DNA from: an uncultured Bacilli bacterium
GTDB lineage: Bacteria > Bacillota_I > Bacilli_A > RF39 > UBA660
Length of the DNA stretch: 6,841 bases
Direction of reading: 5' to 3'
Assembly (NCBI GenBank): GCA_910578745.1
Contig: CAJTSN010000036.1
Location: forward strand, 1 to 6,841
Part shown: positions 1-6,841 of the stretch, piece after piece
How the letters are laid out: each line of letters begins with the position of its first letter
Position numbering within the stretch: position 1 is the stretch's first letter
The notes under the pieces: generated by a model
Seen by the model: the letters and a program-made list of their open reading frames with translations, nothing else
Database searches by the model: none
Told to the model about the DNA's origin: nothing
Translations under genes and position numbers: made by a program

Positions 1-1635
1 GCTTTAAAGATGAATGATCCTAAGCAATACCTCATATCAAAAATAGAATCTGCTTTAACACAAACGAAAAGTGTCGAAGAATTAAAAAATATAGTTGCTG
101 CTATAAATGAGATTGGAAAAAACAATGGAGATATTGATTTCAATAAATTATATCGTTGCATGAGTGGTAGTTTAACAAAGACAGATATCACAAATGTTCA
201 CAATATGATAAATAATCAAAAGAGTTTATGTAATCAAATTAGTCCACTAGAAGTCGATGCAATAAAAGCATATACGAAAATAATGGGTCCTATTTTAAAT
301 GCTTATCAAAGACATGCAAAAACGAATTTTAGAGGAGGCGTGTATGATGGAACAAGTGCAAGTAGAGTACAAGAAATGTTAAACAGAGCATTTAATGCTT
401 GTATTTCGCAAGGGGTTTTAACGAAAGAGAGTTCTAATGTAATTGCTTCTGTAGAAGGATTGGAAAACATAATAGAAGGTGTCATTCAAAAATCTGGTCC
501 TTTACAAGAAAATGTGACCGTTTATCGGGCAGTAGATTATCTATATTTTGATGGAAAACATATAGTACCTAAAATTGGGACAAGATTTAATGATACTGCC
601 TTTGTGAGTACTTCCTTGTTAGAACAGGGCACAATGAAAAATAGAAAGATGATTATGGAAATTGAGGTTCCCGCTGGTACTAAAGGAGCTTATATAGAAC
701 CTTTTGCAGGAATAAACAATTATGGTCAGCAAGAATTTTTGCTAGATAAAAATCAAACCTTTGAGATTACAGGAATAGAAAGTACGAAAGATGGACAATT
801 AAGATTGAAAGTAAAGGTGGTTCAAGTAAATGAGATAACCGCTTATGAATTAGATACAATGCATGTTGAAAATAAAACCAAATTATACGATAGATACTAT
901 CGAGGTAGGGTGGAAGCTCAACAAGTAGAATTAAACGAAGTAGTGGCCAAAATGAAGCAAGAAAATTTGATGAATCGTTTTCATGATGAAGTTGCTGATT
1001 TGAATAAGAGAAGTTTATATAACTTTAATTTTGCTGAACATAATCAAGATCACGCAGAGCGAGTGTTATTTTATGCAATGTATTTAGGTAATTTAGAAGC
1101 TATGACAACGAAAAATTATGATATTTTAGTAGAAGCTGCAAAGTTTCATGATATTGGAAGGGGTATTTCAAAAGATAATCATGCTTTAGCATCCGCAATG
1201 CAAATAGATCGTATACTCCAAAATGAGTATTCATTAAATGATTTAAATTTGATTCAAGCAGTTATAGAGCTACATGAAATGAATTATGAAAAGGATGTTA
1301 CTATTTTTTGGAGAATATGTAGTAAGTATGGAATTAATAACAATCAAGTAGCTGATTTACGCCAGATATCGAATATTTTAAAAGATGCTGATGCATTAGA
1401 TAGGGTTAGATTCCCAGGAAATTTAAAGCCAGAATATTTGCGTACAAATGAAGCGAAGACTATGATAAAAGCCGTAAATGAGTTTCAAGAAATACGTGGT
1501 GAGAAGAAATTAAAAGATATGTTAAATTCAAATACCGTAAATCGAAATGTTAAATTGTATATACAAAATTCTATAAAAAATGGAGAATCTCCTTATAGGA
1601 CTTGGTTTAATTTATGGTATGGAGTCAATTTTTAG
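1..1635 (+). CDS. Putative T7SS effector: ADP-ribosyltransferase (R-STS-QxE) fused to HD phosphohydrolase domain, probably 5'-partial
   Basis: Numbering is from the first ATG, at position 10 (541 residues). Residues 1-75 are a polar, helical region with no recognised motif. Residues about 77-272 match an ADPrib_exo_Tox-type mono-ADP-ribosyltransferase fold: a helical start (ISPLEVDAIKAYT, 77-89), the NAD-binding arginine R173 in VYRAV, the STS motif at 200-202 (FVSTSL), and the catalytic loop GQQEFLL with Q240-x-E242. A Q-x-E pair is the form found in C3-like enzymes; E-x-E is usual for arginine-specific ones. Residues about 340-495 are an HD metal-dependent phosphohydrolase domain: H344/H348 in EHNQDHAERV, H380-D381 in KFHDIGR, H391, H422 and D461 in KDADALDRVR. 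No signal peptide or membrane segment is visible. The frame stays open through positions 1-9 and the ATG at 10 has no Shine-Dalgarno site, so the true start is probably upstream, possibly with an LXG-type export domain. Linkage to essC suggests a secreted toxin. The two domain calls are firm; the secreted role and targets are inference. Confidence 0.85.
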   Translation, partial: ALKMNDPKQYLISKIESALTQTKSVEELKNIVAAINEIGKNNGDIDFNKLYRCMSGSLTKTDITNVHNMINNQKSLCNQISPLEVDAIKAYTKIMGPILNAYQRHAKTNFRGGVYDGTSASRVQEMLNRAFNACISQGVLTKESSNVIASVEGLENIIEGVIQKSGPLQENVTVYRAVDYLYFDGKHIVPKIGTRFNDTAFVSTSLLEQGTMKNRKMIMEIEVPAGTKGAYIEPFAGINNYGQQEFLLDKNQTFEITGIESTKDGQLRLKVKVVQVNEITAYELDTMHVENKTKLYDRYYRGRVEAQQVELNEVVAKMKQENLMNRFHDEVADLNKRSLYNFNFAEHNQDHAERVLFYAMYLGNLEAMTTKNYDILVEAAKFHDIGRGISKDNHALASAMQIDRILQNEYSLNDLNLIQAVIELHEMNYEKDVTIFWRICSKYGINNNQVADLRQISNILKDADALDRVRFPGNLKPEYLRTNEAKTMIKAVNEFQEIRGEKKLKDMLNSNTVNRNVKLYIQNSIKNGESPYRTWFNLWYGVNF

Positions 1636-1637
1636 TC

Positions 1638-1645
1638 GAGGAGGT
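1638..1645 (+). promoter_or_regulatory. Ribosome binding site that decides the start of the 96-residue gene
   Basis: GAGGAGGT lies three bases after the stop of the upstream gene and nine bases before the ATG at 1655. It is a near-perfect anti-16S match. It argues for the start at 1655 over the in-frame ATG at 1580, which has no such site and lies inside the upstream coding region. Confidence 0.8.
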
Positions 1646-1654
1646 AGAAAAATT

Positions 1655-1945
1655 ATGGAAAATATAGAGAATATGGATCGATTTTCTTCAAATTTTTGTG
1701 ATGTGAAATTTTTACATGAGAATAGAAATGAAAAACAAGTGATTGACAGTCCTAAAATTGGAGATTTAGTAAAGATTGCAAATCGAGACTTTTGGATTGT
1801 AGTAACTCATATTGATTATGGTTTTAAAACAGTGATGAATACAGAATATGCAGGTATTTCTAAAAATAATGAAAGTGAAAATATAATTTTATTTAATCAG
1901 GAAGATATTTTAGATATAGCGAGGGATGAAAGAATAAAATACTAA
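1655..1945 (+). CDS. Small acidic hypothetical protein, candidate immunity or accessory protein
   Basis: I do not recognise the family. The product has 96 residues, is acidic (about 18 Asp/Glu against 12 Lys/Arg), and has no signal peptide or membrane segment, so it should be cytoplasmic. Residues 1-31 are polar; residues 33-60 (PKIGDLVKIANRDFWIVVTH and following) look like a run of beta strands with a GDxV turn, as in small SH3-like barrels. Residues 77-95 (IILFNQEDILDIARDERIK) look like a strand followed by a helix. An upstream in-frame ATG at 1580 would add 25 residues, but these only re-read the 3' end of the preceding gene in another frame, and the strong ribosome binding site favours 1655. 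The gene sits 19 bases after the ADP-ribosyltransferase gene and 13 bases before essC. In polymorphic toxin loci this slot usually holds the cognate immunity protein, so that is the leading guess; an export chaperone or T7SS accessory factor is the alternative. It has no ADP-ribosylglycohydrolase or macrodomain signature. Confidence 0.75.
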   Translation: MENIENMDRFSSNFCDVKFLHENRNEKQVIDSPKIGDLVKIANRDFWIVVTHIDYGFKTVMNTEYAGISKNNESENIILFNQEDILDIARDERIKY

Positions 1946-1949
1946 TTTT

Positions 1950-1957
1950 AGGAGGTG
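1950..1957 (+). promoter_or_regulatory. Ribosome binding site of essC, with tandem ATG starts
   Basis: AGGAGGTG precedes two adjacent ATG codons at 1959 and 1962. From the end of AGGAGG there are three bases to the first ATG and six to the second. The spacing therefore favours initiation at 1962, which would make EssC one residue shorter. Confidence 0.75.
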
Positions 1958-1958
1958 T

Positions 1959-4900
1959 ATGATGATCGTATCAATGATAAAAGATGATAAATTAATGAAT
2001 ACCACATTACCTAATAAAATAGAGGGAAATTATTGGATTACAGATTATGATTATAACAATATAGAATTTAATTTAATCAATATTGAAGCTAAGGAGAATA
2101 AATGGTTTCTTCATAGTAATGAGGATTATGTCGTTTACGAAAAAGACATTATTCGAGAAGGGACTTATTTAGAAAATTATCATTTTTATACCATTGGAAA
2201 AATTCATTCTAAAAATCAAAAAGATAGAATTTATATTTATTGTAGTCCTGAGAATGATGGAACAAATACATTTATTGATATTAGAGAAATTCCAATTTTA
2301 TCAATAGGTTCAAAGGACTCCAATATGATTTCATATCATTCTTTAAGTGTAAATGGAGAACATGCTTTATTAAAATTTGAAAATGGAAGATATTTTATTC
2401 AAGACTTAGATAGTAATCATGGCGTATTTGTAAATAATAAAAGAATTAAAGGAATCTATCCCTTGGAATTTGGTGATATTCTTTTTATCATGGGTTTAAA
2501 AATCATTGTGATGAAGGATGGGGAAGGTCCCTATATGATTGTCAATAATCCTTTAAATTCTGTAACTTTTCATTCGATGAGGTTAATTACAAAATCTTTT
2601 CATCAAAAAGAAATCAAAAGAGAATGGATTACAGAGGGGTCCTATGATGTTTCCCTTTATGAATCAAAAGATTATTTTTATTCTTCTCCCCATTTTAAAT
2701 CAAACGTAGATCTTAAGAAAATCACAATAGATGCTCCCCCTAATGAGGAAAAAGTAGATGAAACTCCAATGATTTATGTCGTTGGGCCTATGCTTACCAT
2801 GGGAATGACTTCTTGTGTTACGGCTCTTGTCACGTTAAATAGTGTTATGAATGAAGGAAGAAGTCTTACTTCGGCGATGCCATCTTTAGTCATTTGTGGT
2901 GCTATGTTGATGAGTATGATTTTTTGGCCTATTTTGAACCGACGTTATGAAAAAAAGAAAAAGAAAAAAAGAGAAGCGAAAAGGCAAGAAAAGTATGGAA
3001 AATATATTGAACAAAAAAGGATAGAGATTCAAAGAGAAGTCGAGGTACAAACCAATATTGCTAAAAATAATCATATTTCTCTAAAAGAGTGTGAAGCAAT
3101 CGTTTTAAATCGAAAACGTAATTTGTGGGAGCGACATATTGGGGATGAAGACTTTTTATCTGTGAGTTTGGGAATTGGAAATACGAAGGCAAAAATAGAA
3201 ATTCAATATCCAGAAGAACATTTTTCTATGGATGATGACAATTTAAAAGAAATGGTTTATAGTTTAGGAAGTGAGCCAAAAGAGCTTTTAGGGGTTCCTA
3301 TTCTTACTTCCTTTGCAACTACGAAAGCGACAGCTATTATTGGTGATTTTTCTTTAGTAAAGCATTTTATGGATGGCATTTTTTTACAACTTTTTACGTT
3401 TCATTCCTATGATGAACTTAAAGTTATGATGGTTACGAATCAAAATCATGAAAGTGAGTGGGAATATTTAAAAAGTGTTCCTCATCTTTTTAATAATGAT
3501 AAAAGTGTTCGCTATTTTGGAACAAATCAAATGGAAATCAAAGAATTGATGTATGAATTAGAAAAAGTATATCAGTCACGGGTAAGTACCGAGGGGAAGA
3601 AAGCAAAAATCAAAACACATTATCTAATTATTACGGACTACTTTCGATTACTTAGAACCTTTGATACTGTTAAACATATTTTAGCGGATGAAACGGAAAA
3701 CTTGGGGATTAGTTTTATCATTTTAAATCAAGATTTATCTGCGATTCCTAGTGAATGTTCTCATATTATATATGTTGCTCAAAATAATTCTTTTATGATT
3801 GAAAAGATATTAAATAGTAATAATAATGTCGCTTTTCGTCTTGATTTAAATCCTTATATTCAAAAGGATGCTTATATAAGAGTATTAGCCAATACACCTT
3901 TAGAATTAGATTTATCAAATGGGGAAAATATTCCTACGAAATATGGTTTCTTGGAAATGTATGATGTTGGAAAAATTGAACAATTAAATATAATGAATCG
4001 GTGGATAAAAAATAGTCCAATTCATTCTTTGCAAGTTCCAATTGGAATTGGAGCAAGTGGAGATATTATTACCCTTGATTTACATGAAAAATATCATGGT
4101 CCACATGGCCTAATTGCTGGAACGACGGGAAGTGGAAAGAGTGAATTTATTATTACTTATATTTTATCACTTGCCGTTAATTTTCACCCTGAAGAAGTTC
4201 AATTTATCTTAATTGATTATAAAGGTGGTGGTTTAGCGCTCGCTTTTGTGAATAATGAAACGGGAGTACGACTTCCTCATCTTTCAGGGACAATTACGAA
4301 TTTAGATACCAATGAAATTAATCGTTCACTCGCATCGATTGAAAGTGAATTAAAAAGAAGACAGCGTATGTTTAATGAAGCACGTGAAAAATCAAATGAT
4401 AGTACTATGGATATTTATAAATATCAAAAATTATATCGTGAAAAAAAAGTGAGTGAACCTATTGCCCATTTATTTATCGTCTGTGATGAATTTGCAGAAT
4501 TAAAGACACAACAAAGTGAATTCATGCAACAGCTAATTAGTACAGCTCGTGTAGGAAGAAGTTTAGGCGTTCATTTAATTCTTGCGACGCAAAAACCATC
4601 TGGGGTTGTTGATGCACAAATTTGGAGTAATACTCGATTTAGAGTTTGTTTAAAAGTGCAAGAGAAATCCGATTCTTCGGAAGTCATTAAGTGTCCAGAT
4701 GCGGCTTATTTAAAAGATACAGGAAGATTTTATTTACAAGTGGGGTATAATGAAATTTTTCAGTTGGGACAAGCGGCTTATGCTGGAGGACCATACATTC
4801 CTTCTGAAAAAAGGAAAAAAAGCATCGACACTTCTTTAAATTTTATTGATAATGTAGGTCGTACCATTAAATCGATCGATTATGAAGTAGAACCTGTAGT

Positions 4901-6554
4901 CAGTACAGCTAAGGGGGAGGAATTATCCAATATTGTTTCTTATTTGTCCGCCTTAGCGCAAAGCCAAAAGATTTCGATTCGAAAATTATGGCTCGATAAA
5001 ATTCCATCTTTTCTTCTTTTAGATCATTTGAAAGAAAAGTATAAAAAAGAAGAAGAGACATTTATAATAAATCCAATAGTAGGAGAATATGATCTTCCTG
5101 CCAAACAAATGCAGATGCCACTTACTCTTCCAATTAGCAAAGAGGGAAATGTTTGTATTTATGGTTTTTCTGGAAGTGGTAAGGAAAATTTTCTTACAAC
5201 ATTTATTTATTCTTTAATGCAAGAAAAAACAAGTCGGGAAATAAACATTTATATTTTAGACTTTGGTTCTGGAGCATTACGAAGTTTTAAAGATGCAAAA
5301 ATAGTAGGGGATTATGTTACTTCTTCGGATGAAGAAAAAGTTGCCAATCTATTTAAAATGTTAAATCAAGAAATGGAAAATAGGAAGATAAAATTTCAGG
5401 AATATAGTGGAGATTTTAAAACATATATAAAAAATAGTGGAGAAACACTTCCAAATATAATTATTATAATAAATAGTTATGAAGTATATGAGGATATGTA
5501 TAATTCGTATGAGGAGAAATTGAATGATTTAACGAGAGATGGTGTTAAATATGGAATTTATTTCGTATTTACTTCTTCAACAGTAAATGGGTTAAAGTTA
5601 AAATTAAAACAAAATATAAATCAAATTTTTGTATTGCAACAAACGAATGAATCCGATTATTCGACCTTACTTGGTAACGTGAAGAAAAAATATCCTTCAA
5701 AAACGTTTGGTAGAGGAATTGTAAAATTAGATGATATTTATGAATTTCAAACCGCTTTTGTTTGTGAAAAAGACAATATTTCTGCATTTATTAAATCAAA
5801 AAGCAATGAAATTGTAGGGGAAAAAGCGAGACCAATCCCAGTTCTTCCAAATATTATAAATAGGAAAATAATAGAGTCTTATAAGAGGGAAGGATTGGTT
5901 GTTGTTGGAGTAGAGAAAAATACATTAGAAATTTCTATGTATGATTATATGAAAAGTACTTGTGATTTAATTACAATGCAGGATATTGAAATTTGTCCTA
6001 AATTTGTTGTTCCTTTTTTAGAACAATTGCAGAGTACGCATGTTACTTTATATGTACTTAATGCTGAGAATCTAAAACTTGGAAATACAATTTCAAATAT
6101 GTATACTTCAAAATTTGATGAATTTATAACAACATTTTCTAATGCATTCAAAAATCAGCTTGCCACCTATCAAAATAAAAATTTAAAGGGAAGATTTGCT
6201 CCTGTTTTAATAGTAATTATAGGTTTTGAAAGTTTAAAAGAACAGTTAAGTGATGAGAATAAGGCAAAGCTAAATCAGTTTTTCTTAGATGGAAAAAAGC
6301 TAGGAATTTATCAATTTATTTTAGTCGAAGCGATTAGTAAGATAAAGAAAATAGAACTGGAACCTTGGTATAAAGAAACAGTGAATAATACAAATGCAAT
6401 ATGGCTTGGTTCAGGGATTGCCGATCAGTATACGATTAAGCTTTCTAAAACGCCTAAGGAATTAAAGGAAGAAATTCCACAAAATTTTTGTTATGTGGTT
6501 AAAAAAGGAGTGGCAACCTTAGTAAAATTTGTTGAAGAATATAATGAAAAATGA
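1959..6554 (+). CDS. essC: Type VIIb secretion system FtsK/SpoIIIE-family ATPase EssC
   Basis: This is the membrane-bound motor of the Firmicutes type VII (ESX-like) system, which recognises and drives export of WXG100 and LXG-type substrates. The 1531 residues (from ATG 1959) are close to the usual EssC length. Residues 1-100 are probably a first, degenerate FHA-like domain. Residues about 112-182 are a clearer FHA domain: SIGS at 115-118, NGEHALL around H135, DLDSNHGVFVN at 149-159. Two membrane segments follow, about 270-293 and 305-326, then a lysine-rich coiled-coil stretch (327-375) and a region of about 380-680 typical of the family before the first ATPase. Module D1 (about 690-990) is intact: Walker A GTTGSGKS at 721-728 and Walker B FIVCDEFAEL with D843-E844. 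Module D2 (about 1050-1268) has Walker A GFSGSGKE (1069-1076), with Glu for Ser/Thr, and N1172-S1173 in place of the acidic Walker B pair. Module D3 (about 1287-1525) has no Walker A and ends its Walker B strand in G1422-F-E. EssC is usually described with D1 as the catalytic module, so this fits a functional motor. It is the last gene before a terminator. Confidence 0.95.
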   Translation: MMIVSMIKDDKLMNTTLPNKIEGNYWITDYDYNNIEFNLINIEAKENKWFLHSNEDYVVYEKDIIREGTYLENYHFYTIGKIHSKNQKDRIYIYCSPENDGTNTFIDIREIPILSIGSKDSNMISYHSLSVNGEHALLKFENGRYFIQDLDSNHGVFVNNKRIKGIYPLEFGDILFIMGLKIIVMKDGEGPYMIVNNPLNSVTFHSMRLITKSFHQKEIKREWITEGSYDVSLYESKDYFYSSPHFKSNVDLKKITIDAPPNEEKVDETPMIYVVGPMLTMGMTSCVTALVTLNSVMNEGRSLTSAMPSLVICGAMLMSMIFWPILNRRYEKKKKKKREAKRQEKYGKYIEQKRIEIQREVEVQTNIAKNNHISLKECEAIVLNRKRNLWERHIGDEDFLSVSLGIGNTKAKIEIQYPEEHFSMDDDNLKEMVYSLGSEPKELLGVPILTSFATTKATAIIGDFSLVKHFMDGIFLQLFTFHSYDELKVMMVTNQNHESEWEYLKSVPHLFNNDKSVRYFGTNQMEIKELMYELEKVYQSRVSTEGKKAKIKTHYLIITDYFRLLRTFDTVKHILADETENLGISFIILNQDLSAIPSECSHIIYVAQNNSFMIEKILNSNNNVAFRLDLNPYIQKDAYIRVLANTPLELDLSNGENIPTKYGFLEMYDVGKIEQLNIMNRWIKNSPIHSLQVPIGIGASGDIITLDLHEKYHGPHGLIAGTTGSGKSEFIITYILSLAVNFHPEEVQFILIDYKGGGLALAFVNNETGVRLPHLSGTITNLDTNEINRSLASIESELKRRQRMFNEAREKSNDSTMDIYKYQKLYREKKVSEPIAHLFIVCDEFAELKTQQSEFMQQLISTARVGRSLGVHLILATQKPSGVVDAQIWSNTRFRVCLKVQEKSDSSEVIKCPDAAYLKDTGRFYLQVGYNEIFQLGQAAYAGGPYIPSEKRKKSIDTSLNFIDNVGRTIKSIDYEVEPVVSTAKGEELSNIVSYLSALAQSQKISIRKLWLDKIPSFLLLDHLKEKYKKEEETFIINPIVGEYDLPAKQMQMPLTLPISKEGNVCIYGFSGSGKENFLTTFIYSLMQEKTSREINIYILDFGSGALRSFKDAKIVGDYVTSSDEEKVANLFKMLNQEMENRKIKFQEYSGDFKTYIKNSGETLPNIIIIINSYEVYEDMYNSYEEKLNDLTRDGVKYGIYFVFTSSTVNGLKLKLKQNINQIFVLQQTNESDYSTLLGNVKKKYPSKTFGRGIVKLDDIYEFQTAFVCEKDNISAFIKSKSNEIVGEKARPIPVLPNIINRKIIESYKREGLVVVGVEKNTLEISMYDYMKSTCDLITMQDIEICPKFVVPFLEQLQSTHVTLYVLNAENLKLGNTISNMYTSKFDEFITTFSNAFKNQLATYQNKNLKGRFAPVLIVIIGFESLKEQLSDENKAKLNQFFLDGKKLGIYQFILVEAISKIKKIELEPWYKETVNNTNAIWLGSGIADQYTIKLSKTPKELKEEIPQNFCYVVKKGVATLVKFVEEYNEK

Positions 6555-6771
6555 ATGTAATTGATGGTTAAAAACTATGAATTACAAAGAATTATATTTG
6601 TGGAAGTATGAATGTTTTTCATTTTTAGATAAATGTTTTTCTTTGCATAAACGATTCGTTTGAAAAGGAACTTGTTCAAGTTAAAAATATGATAATGAGT
6701 GGAAAATCGAAGGCTCTATACTAAATGTTGTAGAAAAGGATAAGTTTAGGGAAAAATAGGAAAGTAGAATA
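6555..6771 (+). other. AT-rich spacer after essC with a possible decayed small ORF
   Basis: No convincing gene is present. ATG 6577 opens a 28-codon frame ending at TGA 6661-6663 (begins MNYKELYLWKYE, ends LHKRFV). An overlapping frame, open from 6629, continues in protein-like fashion (FEKELVQVKNMIMSGKSKAL) to a TAA at 6722-6724. The two could be one short gene broken by a frameshift, or chance open frames in AT-rich DNA. There is no Shine-Dalgarno site before 6577 and no clear promoter, which favours non-coding 3' untranslated sequence of the essC transcript. Confidence 0.35.
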
Positions 6772-6811
6772 AAAAGACAATTTGGTCGTTTAAAAAGTCG
6801 AATTGTCTTTT
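6772..6811 (+). terminator. Factor-independent terminator closing the operon
   Basis: AAAAGACAATT (6772-6782) and AATTGTCTTTT (6801-6811) form a perfect 11-bp inverted repeat around an 18-base centre, some of which can extend the stem by G-C and G-U pairs. The 3' arm ends in TTTT and the 5' arm starts in A residues, so it could also act on a convergent transcript. It lies about 217 bases after the essC stop. Confidence 0.75.
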
Positions 6812-6841
6812 AAAATGTAAAAATATTAAGGAATGCTATAG

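Noticed and set aside
1580..1654. Longer start for the small gene at ATG 1580, giving 121 residues
   Set aside because: It lacks a ribosome binding site, lies within the toxin coding region, and the extra residues only re-read that sequence in another frame; ATG 1655 has a strong site.
2886..3074. Minus-strand open frame of 62 residues, rich in Phe, Leu and Ser
   Set aside because: It is the antisense shadow of the lysine-rich stretch of EssC.
4441..4448. Run of eight A in essC, and A7-G-A5-G-A7 at 2950-2970, as possible slippage or phase-variation tracts
   Set aside because: The frame is intact across both, they simply encode Lys/Glu-rich stretches, and such short runs are expected in AT-rich DNA.
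5569..6151. Two minus-strand open frames at 5569-5787 and 5945-6151
   Set aside because: Both lie wholly inside essC, have no family signature and no good ribosome binding site.
6564..6611. 15-codon frame from ATG 6564 overlapping the spacer
   Set aside because: It is too short, has no ribosome binding site and no recognisable content.
6804..6829. Possible promoter TTGTCT ... TATTAA after the terminator
   Set aside because: The spacer is only 14 bases and the -35 element overlaps the terminator stem; support is too weak without the next gene.

Overview
The window is AT-rich, all on the + strand, with strong AGGAGG-type Shine-Dalgarno sites and a Firmicutes-type (T7SSb) EssC ATPase. This points to a low-GC Firmicute, plausibly a host-associated Bacilli, Clostridia or Erysipelotrichia lineage; the species cannot be told from the sequence. 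TGA is used as a stop, so the genetic code is not recoded.

Layout: (1) 1-1635 is the 3' part, or all, of a gene for a two-domain enzyme: an ADP-ribosyltransferase fold of the R-STS-QxE class followed by an HD-type metal-dependent phosphohydrolase domain. Its frame is open to the left edge and there is no ribosome binding site before the first ATG, so an N-terminal export domain may lie outside the window. (2) 1655-1945 is a small acidic protein of 96 residues without recognisable family. By position it is a candidate immunity or accessory protein. (3) 1959-6554 is essC, the membrane-anchored FtsK/SpoIIIE-family motor of a type VIIb secretion system. It has an FHA domain, two membrane segments and three ATPase-like modules, of which only the first has intact Walker motifs. 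(4) 6555-6841 has no convincing gene. It holds a possible decayed small ORF and a good factor-independent terminator at 6772-6811 that closes the operon.

The three genes are spaced 19 and 13 nt apart and are probably one transcript. The simplest reading is an effector module placed directly before the secretion motor: a polymorphic toxin, its likely cognate small protein, and the ATPase that would drive its export. The most interesting element is the fusion of an ADP-ribosyltransferase with an HD phosphohydrolase in one putative effector. The other T7SSb components (EsxA, EsaA, EssA, EsaB, EssB) are not in the window.
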